From Tillandsia leiboldiana (taxonomy: Eukaryota > Streptophyta > Magnoliopsida > Poales > Bromeliaceae), in the NCBI GenBank assembly GCA_029204045.2, contig CM055060.1:56694544-56758543 (forward strand): a DNA stretch of 64,000 nt, in the 5' to 3' direction. Positions within the stretch are counted from its first letter, which is position 1. Every line of letters starts with the position of its first letter. Below, in pieces: positions 48,783 to 64,000 of the stretch. The translations under genes were made by a program, and so were the position numbers. The notes under the pieces are model-generated. The model did no database searches. It worked only from the letters and a program-made list of their open reading frames with translations, and had not been told where the DNA came from.

Positions 48783-51373
48783 TCAATTTAAACTAAACTT
48801 GTTAAAAGTGTTTTTTTTTATTAGAAGTACGCCTCACCTTCTTGAGGCGCGTGCCGTGCGGTACGCCTTGAGCCTAGGCTCCAAAAGGTCTTTGCACTTT
48901 TGTGCATCTCGCACCTTTTCAAGCACCGCTTATAATAAGGAATTTGGGTTTATTTCATGGCCTATAATCATGTCTTATGCAATAATTGTGACAATTGGAG
49001 AATCTTAGCCCATTGCAATCCATCTTAGATAACCAAAAACAATAATTGATTGGTTTGACTAAGGAATCTCCTTCAATCTTGTATTCTTCTGCATCTTGTT
49101 CTTCTCTTTTTCTCTTTCTATAACTTAATTGTTTGTGTATGAGAATCTCTTGTATTGTCCATGATGTGTGTTGTGTTATTCTTTAGTACTTTCTCTGCCC
49201 CAATCTTTTTTTGGACTTACACAGGGTTAGTTGTATACAAGTACTAAGCACATTATTTTGTCTTCTTCCATCTGTATTTTGTATTCATTGTATTTACTTA
49301 GGCTCTTTGCATGATCATAATGTTTTAGGATTTGTGTACCTGCTTACAATATTAGTAATCCAGCATTATTTGGCAATTGTCTTTTTCACCTTCTCATTCG
49401 GGCATATTATTTTTGAGATTAGAGTTGGCATACAATATGTAAATGCTGGGAATCATTCTAATCATTTGGCCTTGCCTTTCACTTTGTTTCCTGTTTGATA
49501 ATATTTGTTTAGTAATCATGATAAGTAGTTGAATTTTGATTTATCAAAAATCGCTATTTGATAAACATGGTAATGCTTAATTTATCTTTAAGCACAGGCG
49601 ACCAGTGACAAAGAACTGGTTATACTGGCAGCTAGTGCAAATTCTCTATTTGTTTCTTTTAGTGTTCTATATATATAAGCTATAGTAGCTAAAAGTTAAT
49701 TGCCTCTATTGGATTTAGCTATCTATACTCTTCATATGTAGGTCATGGTTGTTTTTCATCAATCTTATCTCCGTAAAAGTATTTTATAAAAGTACTAGGC
49801 ATAAAATGACTTGGCTCTTTGCTTTACTCTCTGGGAGATTGTGTAGCGCATGTATTTCGATGGTGTAGCAAATTTGCAGAGCTTCATCGTGCATTAAATC
49901 TGCTTCAATCTGAGTATTGATTTCTTAAATTAGTTTTATGAGACAAAAGAAAGCAGTTAACAGGTTTAGTTGCTTATGCTTCCCTGTGAACACAGAATGT
50001 TCTATTCCTCTTCCAGTTTACTCTCTGCATGCACTTAAAACATGTCTTTCACGAGGATCTCATTCAGGAAACTCACAGTTCTAACCTTAAAGGCATGAAA
50101 TAGGCAAGATGTGAGTAACATGAAAAGGCTGAATGCCATCTTTTACAGTCAGAATTTGAGATATCTAACCAACCTCGTAAAATAGTAATCTATACTTCAT
50201 TGTTGTGTTAAAGTCTCACGTTGTGAAAGAAAAATCAAGTCCACGATAAATTCAAGCATATAGCTGGAACCTTTAGGTTCCATCTTTGACGGATAATGTT
50301 ATTATTGCAAAAGTACCACCAAAATTTGTGATGATAATATTCCAATTGATGAGAAATTGTAAATTTCGGGAGATTACATTTAATGGGCAATGGCTCTGCA
50401 TTACTATACCATCGAAAGTATGTAGTTCATTCACAACATTATTGAGTGGGTAGTCACATGGAGAAGCTTCTATAGTTGAAAAATCAGGGATTCAAGCAGT
50501 TTTGCGTTCTCAAATATTCAATGAATTACCACTTAAATGAAAACATATTTTCAATCTCATTGCAAACGTACTGATAGGTAGAGTTGAGCTGGGTCTTCTA
50601 GCCTATTGCTGCTTTAGTTTTGGTTGTGTCATATTTTTATAAAATCTTGGTACTCGTGCTTAACCTGGGGTGTTGGGCACTGGAAAATTAAATCTGATTA
50701 ATGAGTGGTACAATCATGCAAATTAGCTAGATTATGAATCAGTTTGTGAGTCAGAACTTGCAGTTCTGGAAACCACTTGTTCTTTCCGTTTCTGTGCATG
50801 ATCTTAGTATTTTATTGACTCAAAGATGTTAGGCTGATGTTAGGCTATGTTACATAAGTGTAATGTTTTACTAGCTTTCACGAGACTTGTTTGTGGTTTA
50901 AGCATAAGAATGAACTCTTATTGTTTGGTTGTTGCAACTTTTCTACAGTTTGTATTGGCTGCTCAAATATTTTGTTGGACTGGGCAATTCATAGGGCATG
51001 GAGTATTTGAGGTAAGCTTCTCCTCTGATCATGATTTGGGCACAAGCTAATAGAAATCTTATTCTTCTATAGGCTAACTGAGAGTCAATAATATCCATGT
51101 GTTTCTGCAGAAGCGAGCCCCAGCTCTTCTTGACAACCTTTCTCAAGCTTTTTTGATGGCCCCATTCTTCGTTCTCCTAGAGGTAAGCATGTCCAATTCT
51201 TAAAGTGTTTGTTAGAGCCAAAATGAATAGTCTCACTGACTACTTGATTGATCCAGATACTTCAAAAGCTCTTTGGTTACGAACCATATCCTGGTTTTCA
51301 TGCCAATGTCAGTAAGAGGATTGAAGCTGATCGCAAGGAATGGCAAGAAAAAAGGCAAAAGAAGATCACCTGA
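47371..51373 (+). CDS. DUF962 / Mpo1-like ER membrane protein, 4 exons, 191 aa
   Basis: Exons: 47371-47694, 50949-51011, 51111-51182 and 51257-51373 (576 nt, phase 0 throughout). The protein opens MGKGVFDLEKHFAFYGAYHSDPANVLIHVLFVWP, with the conserved His residues of the family. Hydrophobic segments (ALVLFQFTPPLL…, LLGVLNFAFVLALVYALFYVL, SLGALLCLLCWIGSDLLAH, FVLAAQIFCWTGQFIGHGVFE) and AFLMAPFFVLLE follow. The yeast relative Mpo1 is an ER Fe2+-dependent dioxygenase that removes one carbon from 2-hydroxy fatty acids in phytosphingosine breakdown; its conserved histidines are matched here. The same activity in this plant protein is inferred. Intron 1 is 3.25 kb and contains a MITE relic (47926-48080) and a (TA)n array (48709-48778). 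It converges on the PPR gene, about 560 bp apart. Confidence 0.92.
47926..48080. mobile_element. MITE family A, degenerate copy 10 (in intron)
   Basis: TTATACATCCGAAAGGGTGTATGTCTTACACTCCATTCATC at the left and CCTCCGGATGGATGGGGTATT at the right, with GGTAACTTCGAAATGAGCGATG in the centre, recall the family layout. The right end is lost. It lies in intron 1 of the DUF962 gene. Confidence 0.55.
48709..48778. repeat. (TA)n microsatellite in intron 1 of the DUF962 gene
   Basis: About 70 bp of uninterrupted TA, flanked on both sides by GC-rich GGCGCGCCTCA / TGAGGCGCGTGCC segments (about 48448-48500 and 48830-48880). Confidence 0.9.
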
Positions 51374-51564
51374 GTTATCAATTGACGATCATGCCACCAC
51401 GATTACTTCCTGTTTTTGTTTGCAACACCTTATGTCTCTAAAACCTAAAACCAAGAAAAGAAAAGAAAGAAGAAAAAAAATCTTGTGATTTGAGGACAGT
51501 TTATTCTATGCATTGAAGCACAGGGTTAGTGTTGTGTTTGAATAATATCATAGACTCGTAGTGC

Positions 51565-51568
<4 letters not shown>

Positions 51569-51632
<64 letters not shown>
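51569..51632. repeat. (TA)n microsatellite between convergent genes
   Basis: About 64 bp of TA between the stop codons of the DUF962 gene (51373) and the PPR gene (51933), probably within a 3' UTR. Confidence 0.95.
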
Positions 51633-51637
<5 letters not shown>

Positions 51638-51932
51638 CAGACACACAAACCATGTAATGCACAAAACTGATGTAAATAACTGTAATTATTGTGTTTTTAT
51701 CTGCTTGGCAACAAATACAGTGAAAAATGCCCTTGCCAGGGAGCAAGTCCTTGTTTAGGTTCAGCTTTTGGAATAGTTTCTCCATTATAAAACACAGCAG
51801 CTAGATTGTGTTACGGTGTAAAAGTTTAAATGAGTGTTTTAGTTCTAAAAGTAGAAATTGCTTGAAACCTCTGCTTTACTACAGCAGGAAGCTATTCGAG
51901 CAAATTCTAATGAAAAAATTGTCATTGCTTTT

Positions 51933-53510
51933 TCACGTAGCTCTATTTTTGGAAGTTCCAACCAAGCTCGATGGGACCTTGGTTGGCGAAAGAAATGAAT
52001 CTCCTACTACGTTTCTAATGCTCGGCGCACGAGAAAGCACACCCATACCAGGCTCAGGCTTCAGAACTCCTCTACCTCTCATCACCTCTCTTACATGCAA
52101 CATGTCATTCCATCTTCCGGCTCCAGCATACATATGCGAGAGAAGAACGTAGTCACTGCTGTGATCAGGCTCCAACTTTCTGAGATGCTCGAGAACTCGC
52201 TCGCCGAGTTCAATGTTCCCGTGAACTCGGCACGCCCCCAACAACGTCCTCCACACCACCGCATTCCCCTCCATCGGCATGCTCCTTACTAGCTCATATG
52301 CTTCTCGGAGAAGCCCGGCTTTTCCAAGAAGATCTACCATGCACCCATAATGCTTTACGTTAGGAGTCACACCATAGTCCCTCCTCATCATGTCAAAGTA
52401 CCGCCGCCCTTCTTCCACAAGCCCTCCGTGGCAACAGCCGCAAAGAACTCCTAAGAACGTAATGTCGTTCGGTTCTTCGAATTCGCGCTCTTCAAGCATC
52501 TTATTGAAAAGCAATAATGCCTTGTTGACATGCCCATGCAGCGCAAGTCCAAGTATCATCGAGTTCCACGAGACGATGTTCCTGCTCGCCATATTGTCGA
52601 ACACTCGAAGCGCACTTTCGATGGCTCCGCACTTTGCGTACATATCGATTAATGAGTTGGAAACAGATACAGTTTGGTGGATCGTGTTGGAATGGACCCA
52701 TCTTCCAAAATCCAGAGCGCCCAATTCCGAACACGCCGAGAAAGTCACAACCAAAGTAGCCTCGTCGGGATCGAAACCTTCTCTCCTCATCCTAAGAAAC
52801 ATCCTCAATGCCTCCTTGTACTCGCCGCAGCTCACATACACATCGACCAGCGTATTCCACGAGACTAAGTCCCTATTAGTAATTTCTTCAAACACCCGAC
52901 GCGCAGCGTGAATCTCCCTAAACAATCCATACATACGGATCAGTGTGTTGCAAACATATACATTCGACTCCAATCCATGCTTCACAATGCAGCAATGGAT
53001 CTGCCTACCCAATTCAACCGCCGCCACGTGACCGCAAATCTTGAGAAGGAATGCGAAGGTGAAGTTATCGGCGGCTTTGCCGCGCTCTCGCATTCTTTTA
53101 AAGAACAGCAGTGCATCCTCACCTCTACCGACTCTCCCCAATCCTCTAATCATGGTGTTGTACAAGAACCCATCCGGCCAATTCAATTGTTCGAACACGA
53201 GGGACGCGTAGTCCATCGATCCGTTCCCCGACACGCAGCAGAACGAGATTAATCTACCGATCACGTATACGTGCTGATCGAAACCGGCGGAGATGATCCG
53301 GGCGTGGATCTGAGAGATTTCTCTCATGGTGGAGCACGATTTGAACAAGGAAATTAGAGTTTCCTCCCTGGAGTCGTGGGAGTTTTCGTTGAGGCATTTC
53401 GTCGAACACGTTGGGGGATACGGGTGGAGGAGGAGGATGAAGGGAAGGGACGATGATACGCTTCTGAGTACTCCAAAGGAGAGCTTGTTGAAGGAGGTGG
53501 AGAGGAGCAT
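51933..53510 (-). CDS. Pentatricopeptide repeat protein, PLS class with E motif, 525 aa
   Basis: This is a single-exon minus-strand gene with its ATG at 53510 (MLLSTSFNKLSFGVLRS). The residues upstream in frame lack an ATG. A Ser/Arg-rich organelle-targeting leader (about 50 residues) precedes the repeats. PLS repeats are clear: FLYNTMIRGLGRVGRGEDALLFFKRM, FTFAFLLKICGHVAAVELGRQIHC, VYVCNTLIRMYGLFREIHAARRVFEEI, LVSWNTLVDVYVSCGEYKEALRMFLRM, VSVSNSLIDMYAKCGAIESALRVFDNM and IVSWNSMILGLALHGHVNKALLLF. An E motif ends with DYVLLSHMYAGAGRWNDMLHVREVM. PLS-E proteins bind organellar RNA, generally as C-to-U editing site-recognition factors. There is no DYW domain; the last 30 or so residues (SIRNVVGDSFLSPTKVPSSL) do not look like the E2/E+ extension. 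Confidence 0.93.
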   Translation of the reverse strand: MLLSTSFNKLSFGVLRSVSSSLPFILLLHPYPPTCSTKCLNENSHDSREETLISLFKSCSTMREISQIHARIISAGFDQHVYVIGRLISFCCVSGNGSMDYASLVFEQLNWPDGFLYNTMIRGLGRVGRGEDALLFFKRMRERGKAADNFTFAFLLKICGHVAAVELGRQIHCCIVKHGLESNVYVCNTLIRMYGLFREIHAARRVFEEITNRDLVSWNTLVDVYVSCGEYKEALRMFLRMRREGFDPDEATLVVTFSACSELGALDFGRWVHSNTIHQTVSVSNSLIDMYAKCGAIESALRVFDNMASRNIVSWNSMILGLALHGHVNKALLLFNKMLEEREFEEPNDITFLGVLCGCCHGGLVEEGRRYFDMMRRDYGVTPNVKHYGCMVDLLGKAGLLREAYELVRSMPMEGNAVVWRTLLGACRVHGNIELGERVLEHLRKLEPDHSSDYVLLSHMYAGAGRWNDMLHVREVMRGRGVLKPEPGMGVLSRAPSIRNVVGDSFLSPTKVPSSLVGTSKNRAT

Positions 53511-54845
53511 AACTCGGAGGAGTCGTACGCTTTTAGTGCTTTGGATTCTATCACGATGCCACACGAGAGGAGTCGAAGTAGTAGTAGTAGTAAATGAAAT
53601 GCGTTCGACGCTTCTCCACTGCGTTTCCGCATAAAGATATCCGGTGCGGACATTTGTTGAAGCGGTTCCTAACTTCTAAGCCACGTCCGTACAGCCATTG
53701 AGGTCCAAAATGGTCGGCCCAATTTACTTTTGATTCGGCCCAAGATGTGGCTAGCCCAATTAATCAATGAGACCGTGAAATGACATTATAATAACTCCTT
53801 TTTTTTAAATCATTTTTTATTTTTTTTTTAATGTAGCCTGAAATTGACATTAAGTAAAATTTAAAATTTGAATTTTTAAATCTAAATTTAAAATTTTAAT
53901 TTTAAATTTAAAAATTTTAATTTTAAAATTCCAATATAAATTTTAATATTTAAAATAAAAATTTAAAATTTGAATCTAAAATAAAAATAAAAATAAAAAT
54001 TTGAAATAATAATTAGATTTGAAAAAATAAATTTTACTTGTTTCTAATTTTGAGCGTCCAAAATTAAAAAATTAATTTTCAAAATCAAAATTATATTTTA
54101 AAAACAAAATTGTTTCACGCTCTATTGAGCCAGAAATTATTTTTTAACTCAAAATTATTTTTTAAAAATTAAGCCAACTATGATGCATTCCAATTTGGAT
54201 TGGAGACAAATAAAACTCAAAATAGAAACCTTATTCGCATATTCCAAGGCAGGTCGGTTCGAAGTTGCTATTTAATGACCAAATTAGGTTAATTAAATAT
54301 AAGATTGTACTTTTCTTTTTTTATTCCTTTTTTTTTCTTGGGAATTGGGGCTTTAGTTTTTCTGAAATTTCAGTGGTTTGGCAGAAAAAACAAAAAAAAA
54401 AAAAATCTCTTATTAATGTTAGTACTGTTCCATTGAAGTTAGCCTCAAAAGCAATGAAACTGCAATAAATTGTGGACAGTTGACACCACGGACTAAAGCT
54501 GCCCAATTGCCACCACAATATATTTATTAAATATAAAAGACTTGTCCTGTCAAATTTTTTTAAAAAATTTATTCTTATGTATTTACTATTCACTTGCTAC
54601 CAATTTTTTTACTCTTTAGATGCTTAGGATTTATTATTTGGTTCATTGTGTTGTTAGTATGGATCAAGGTTGAAAAGTTCAAAGTATATCAATAGTATAT
54701 TTCTTCTGACATGCTGTAGCTTAATTTTAAAAAAAATATAAAGCAATTATGCTTCAACCTGCAAGTCATTTTTTGAATTAATATGTTAGTCGGCATGTAG
54801 TACTTTTTTAATATCCTGTGTTCAACTATAAAGCATATTTATCGA
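53511..54845. other. PPR upstream region and AT-rich spacer
   Basis: GCCCA/GGCCC motifs at about 53715-53755 are candidate promoter elements of the PPR gene. The block 53850-54010 is nearly pure AAATTTAAAATTT-type sequence. No gene is seen. Confidence 0.5.
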
Positions 54846-54996
54846 CTATCCCTAACACAAGTGATAAAAAGTTGGTGGTGATTAATATTCAAGATTTCGA
54901 GTTCAAAACCTAGTTACTTTATAGTTTCAACTAAATTTATTTTAAAATAAACGAAGCGAATAATATACCGGCTTTCTCTCAAAAAAAAAAAAAAAA
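54846..54996 (+). mobile_element. tRNA-derived SINE with poly-A tail
   Basis: CCCTAACACAAGTGATAAAAAG (A-box region) and ATTTCGAGTTCAAAACCTAG (B-box) are followed by ACTAAATTTATTTTAAAATAAACGAAGC, GGCTTTCTCTC and a poly-A tail. The order A-box, B-box, body, CTTTCTCTC-poly-A is a recognised plant SINE layout. No clean duplication was found by eye. Confidence 0.65.
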
Positions 54997-59740
<4,744 letters not shown>

Positions 59741-59897
59741 ATGTGTGCAATCAAACATCTCCTAATAGTTGAGCAGTCTCCACACATTTTTACCAAATTT
59801 ATATTCCCGCTATTTATGCTGCTGACCTTTCTCCTTCTCCGTTCCCATCTCTATCTTCTCCCCCTTATTAATCCTTTTGCACCTCCATCACTCTCTA

Positions 59898-59898
<1 letters not shown>

Positions 59899-59940
<42 letters not shown>
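59899..59940. repeat. (CA)n microsatellite in the MYB 5' leader
   Basis: About 21 CA units end 82 bp before the MYB start codon, with pyrimidine-rich sequence on both sides, so probably in the 5' UTR or core promoter. Confidence 0.95.
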
Positions 59941-59945
<5 letters not shown>

Positions 59946-60022
59946 CTCTTACTCTTACTTTTGCACTCCACAACTGGAGCTTCCTCTTCTTACTTCCCTG
60001 TGCCTAAGAAGAGTGTGACAAC

Positions 60023-61974
60023 ATGGGACGGTCACCGTGTTGCGAGAAGGTGGGCCTGAAGAAAGGTCCGTGGACGCCGGAAGAGGACCAGAAGCTCCTC
60101 GCCTACATCGAGGAGCACGGCCACGGGAGCTGGCGCGCATTGCCGGCAAAAGCTGGTAAGCTTCACCTTGTTCTCTGAAACATTAGTTCTGCTGTCGATC
60201 ACGACAACGCTTAAGAGATCTGCTGTCTAGCCATAAGCTACATTCTGCATAAACGAAAAAAACGATTTCAGATCTTTTCAAGAATCTCTTTGACATTGTT
60301 GTAGACAATGGCTTAAAGCAGAATAGCAATTGTGTCAACTCAAATGCACGCCCTCTTTAACTAGTTCTTAAAACAAAAACAAAAATAAATTATACAGTAG
60401 TAATTGCATGACTCTCTACAGGTTTGCAGAGGTGTGGAAAGAGTTGCAGATTGAGATGGACCAACTACCTGAGGCCTGACATAAAGAGGGGGAAATTCAG
60501 CTTACAGGAGGAGCAAACAATTATCCAACTCCATGCTCTGCTTGGTAACAGGTGATGATGTTTATCTAATTACTAAACAACTACTACTAGTAATAATAGT
60601 AATGGTATTTGCATGTGCACACATTGCATAATTTTCATGAATTCTCTGGAGGGCAATTAAAAGAACAAAAAATCCTATGATCTTGAAGTCCGAAAGGCGG
60701 TGGTGAAGTAAGTGAAGCAAGCTAATTAATTCTTCAAAATTTATAATAATAATTATATTTTATTTCAATTATGAGAGATCGACCAAAATACTGTAGATAT
60801 GTTGTACATTTGTACTGCCACATTTGCTGCATGTCTGATGTTAACGTGTGTCTGAGTTTCATGTATGAATTCATGCTACTATACATATATATTGTCGAGC
60901 CCATTAATTTTTCTCTTTTAAGTGTAAATTTTCCGCGCTCAGATTGTTATATATGTAATCAAGTATTTAAGAACGCTTTTTTTCTTTTCTTTTCTTATCT
61001 ATTTTTGAACATAAGTAAAAAAACTGCAGTTATGTCATTGCAGAGAAGTACAGAACAATTTTGCAGGTAATTTCAGCCAAACCCTTTTTGTTGTTTATAA
61101 GAGAAAAAAAAAAATTATAGAAAATAATACTACCGGAAATGGTCAAATTTGGCTGGTTAGTAGTGATCGAGTTCAACAAATTACTCTGTGTATTAAAATG
61201 AGCTCAACTGGTAGCACCATTCATACTTTATAAATGCTGTAGTCAGCATTATTAGTTTCACTCATGGTATACTGAAATTCTTCTTTCAGGTGGTCAGCTA
61301 TAGCTACCCACCTACCGAAGAGAACAGACAACGAGATCAAGAACTACTGGAACACTCACCTGAAGAAGAGGCTAGCGAAGATGGGCATCGACCCGGTAAC
61401 TCACAAGCCGAAGAACGAAACCCTGGGCTCGGCCCAAGGCTACTCCAAGAGCACGGCCAACCTCAGCCACATGGCCCAATGGGAGAGCGCGCGCCTTGAA
61501 GCCGAGGCTCGCCTTGCGAGGGAATCCAAACTCCGAGCGACATCCATCTCTGCCACTCTCCGCACGACAGAAGGATCACCCACATCCACATTGAGCTTCT
61601 CAGAGAATAATAACATGCTCCGTGCTGCGATCAACGCGCCAGGGAGTGGAGAATTGGTAGCAGATGAAGAAGTGGAGTGGAAATGCTTTGGAAAGAGGAT
61701 GAACACCGACTTCTTGGGCTTCCAGGTGGATACGGCGACGACTTTGGCTTTTGGTGGAGAAGTGCAGTGGATTCCTGAAGCATCCGAAGGGGAAGTCGGC
61801 GCCGGATTCACTGGCATGCTGCTGGATAATTCATCCGACGTTGGTGGTGGTGAATCCAATAATGCACGCGGAGGGAGCTCTATTGAGGAGGGGGAAGAGA
61901 GCGGGAACTACTGGAATAGTATCTTCAACTTGGCGATTTCATCGTCCCCTCCGGATTCGCCTTCGGTATTCTGA
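60023..61974 (+). CDS. R2R3-MYB transcription factor, subgroup 9 (MIXTA-like, MYB16/MYB106 type), 315 aa
   Basis: Exons: 60023-60155, 60422-60551 and 61290-61974 (948 nt), with intron positions typical of R2R3-MYBs. The start is MGRSPCCEKVGLKKGPWTPEEDQKLL. R2 and R3 cover about residues 14-115, with the spaced Trp residues visible (W in R3 position 1 replaced by Phe in KRGKFSLQEE, as is usual). There is no bHLH-interaction signature in R3. Residues 150-168 (AQWESARLEAEARLARESK) are the subgroup 9 motif, diagnostic of MIXTA-like factors, and MGIDPVTHKPKNETL precedes it. MIXTA-like MYBs promote conical or papillate epidermal cells, trichomes and cuticle formation. The C-terminus is acidic (EEVEWKCF…, EEGEESGNYWNSI) and probably activating. 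A (CA)n tract lies in the leader. Confidence 0.95.
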
Positions 61975-64000
61975 AAGTTCGAAACCTGTCATGAATCTTG
62001 ATCCAATGAGTTCATTTGATTCTTACAAGTGGTTTGATTTACTCGGTCTTAAGGCGGCCCGAGTCAATTCAAATTGGTAGAAATGTACTCAGAAAAGAAA
62101 AGGGGAAAGAAAAAAAGCTAGTAGGATTCAGTGAATTAAAAAAAAAAAAAAAAAACACTCATGTAGTATTATTAATTCCTTGTTATGGTAGGTTACATAT
62201 TGCTTTTCCTTCATGAAGTAATATTGTATTTTAGTAATAAGAACAATAACAATGCATTAGAAACACTGTTATTGTAAGAAATTAAGTGCCCTGAGGATTT
62301 CTCTTCCACTCTGGGGATGGTGCATTTAATTAGTACAGGACTTTACAGTTGTTAGTTCAGTGTCTACGTTTCTCTCTGTTTGATCCTCAAGCAGTTTTCT
62401 CAATTAATTTGGAAGTCCTTATATTGTAAATTGTCTATATTACCCATCCATCATATTCATCAAGTCAACATCAAGGGCCTTCACTGTTTTTTACTAGCAA
62501 CAGAAACACAGAGGTGAGAGGACTCGGCCATTGCTTACATTAAGTATACTGATGATGATTATATGCCGTGCGAAGGGTGAAAATTATGAACGAGCTTTAT
62601 GAACAAAATATGAAAGTACTTCGTGAAGAGTATGCATGTGGATTTGCACTGCAATTAGCACTGTTAACTCAGAACAACAGGTCACACTCAAATTCGTTCT
62701 TCAGTTATTTCATAGTAAGAACAAAAAGAAAGAAGCTCGGTTTAGAAATGAATATGGGAAACTTAGTATAAAACATCTATAAAAAGATATCTGACAAAAT
62801 TCTTAAAAAAGGGTAGGAACTCAGGTACTTCCATTAGCATAAAGTCATGAGAATCTACTGACTAGTAGAGAAAAATACAGTCGAATACAAAAGAATTCTA
62901 GCTCTACGATATCAGAGAAGGTTATACCAAATATTCTTTAACCCATAAAATAAGTAGTTATTTCTGCAGGTCAAACCTAGTGTATCAAAACTACCATAGT
63001 GAAATCTTAGTCTAAACAGAATAAATGCTCCTCATAATGGCACTTTGTGACCCAACTTCTTAACTCAGCTCGCTCTGGTAATATGTAAAAAAGTTTCACT
63101 TTTGCTTTAATAAGCCCGGACAGATAAATAGACAGTTGAACCAATGAAGCAAGATGAGAAGAAACACAAACCTGGCACTGAAGGAAAGGAATACGTACTC
63201 TCGGCCCCATTGAAACCGTTGTCAGTCGCCATCGCTTTATTTAATTCCCATGTTGTTGCCTCTTCCTTTTGCCCATGGCTGCTTCTAATCCAACTCTGCA
63301 AACCAGTCGGAAGGGATATACTTTTCTCTCCACTCACTATTGTCCCTCATTTAAATGCTTTGATGATCACCGTGCCACCGTAAAGGTGCCTGTCTCCCTA
63401 GATATATTTTTCTTTCGGGCGTTGGACTTAAAGGTTGCTTCATAGTGCGTGTTTTACATAGCACTAGAGCTGAACATGGTTCAAAAAGAGTTAACAGATG
63501 GTTAAACTAAGAGAAACCAACATGACTACTGTAGTAAAAAGCAATGATTCACAACATGGTAAAGCATGATCTTTAAATGTGGACCTGGATCTACAGTGTT
63601 CTAAAGATGCAGATACAAAATACTACGTGGGTCCTATCAATGAATTGACTGTGTGGTTACCTGGGCTTGATGTCAAAGACACAGAAACATCATTTAAATG
63701 CACAACCAAGGACCACTCTGGTTAAGGAAAAATAAATAAATTTAGAAGGTTAGAGGAAGCTAGAGTATCTCAGATCGGAAGCAATCAAAGGGCCAATATC
63801 AATATGCCAAAAGAACCCAGAAAGATAATTTGCTTTCCGTTTCACAACTTACAGTTTTAAATCTTGCACACTGGGTTATTAATAATAGTATGTGTGTGAA
63901 AAAATTGGGCAGAGAATAAAGAATATTGGCATAAACAATAATATGCTTCCAGTAGGTGACCGACCTTAAAATGAAAGATGAGACATGTTCAAGACGAAGA
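61975..64000. other. MYB 3' region and spacer
   Basis: The first few hundred bases are likely the MYB 3' UTR, with poly-A at 62138-62155. An exon-like minus-strand stretch at about 63172-63330 ends at a plausible donor (CCAG|GTTTGT), but no family was recognised and no companion exon found. Confidence 0.45.

Noticed and set aside
52390..52911. Plus-strand ORF (173 aa) within the PPR gene
   Set aside because: Antisense shadow; the minus strand has the PLS repeats.

Overview
This window looks like nuclear DNA of a flowering plant, most likely a monocot. Compact, GC-rich coding exons (Lhca4, expansin, DUF962 exon 1) sit in very AT-rich spacers full of long (TA)n and (CT)n microsatellites. The genes are plant families: LHCI antenna, alpha-expansin, PLS-type PPR, MIXTA-like R2R3-MYB and MIR169. 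The monocot placement is inferred from base composition; the species cannot be named from this sequence. There is no sign of bacterial, organellar or viral DNA. Gene models are hand-spliced from codon phase, GT/AG sites and family similarity.

Region 1 (1-7.4 kb) holds the 3' end of a calmodulin-like gene (+), a complete ten-exon O-fucosyltransferase-family gene (+, 511 aa) and, converging on it, Lhca4 (-, 251 aa), whose second intron is best read as GC-AG. Region 2 (7.4-24.8 kb) is repeat-dominated: two MITE families and an 8.4-kb CACTA (En/Spm) transposon at 10385-18762. The CACTA has a TCA target duplication and lies inside the reverse-transcriptase reading frame of an older LINE. An alpha-expansin gene (-, 250 aa) follows at 22.4-23.3 kb. 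Region 3 (27.6-36.4 kb) carries a polypyrimidine tract-binding protein gene (-, 458 aa) and a class-I methyltransferase gene (-), both on the minus strand.

Region 4 (36.4-47.3 kb) has no protein gene. It holds (TA)n arrays with embedded MITEs, a tRNA-Ile-like pseudogene, and a strong MIR169 hairpin at about 41653-41836 that no ORF scan would show. Region 5 (47.3-53.5 kb) has a DUF962/Mpo1-like gene (+) and a convergent PPR gene (-). Region 6 (53.5-64 kb) is AT-rich spacer followed by a MIXTA-like subgroup 9 R2R3-MYB gene (+, 315 aa).

The genes do not form an operon or an obvious pathway. The item most likely to be undescribed is a roughly 172-bp foldback element. It has about ten copies, ends GAGCAATGCTA...TAGCATTTTCC, and carries perfect 9-bp target duplications at five copies, which points to the Mutator superfamily. 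A second foldback family sits inside (TA)n microsatellites, as the rice Micron elements do.
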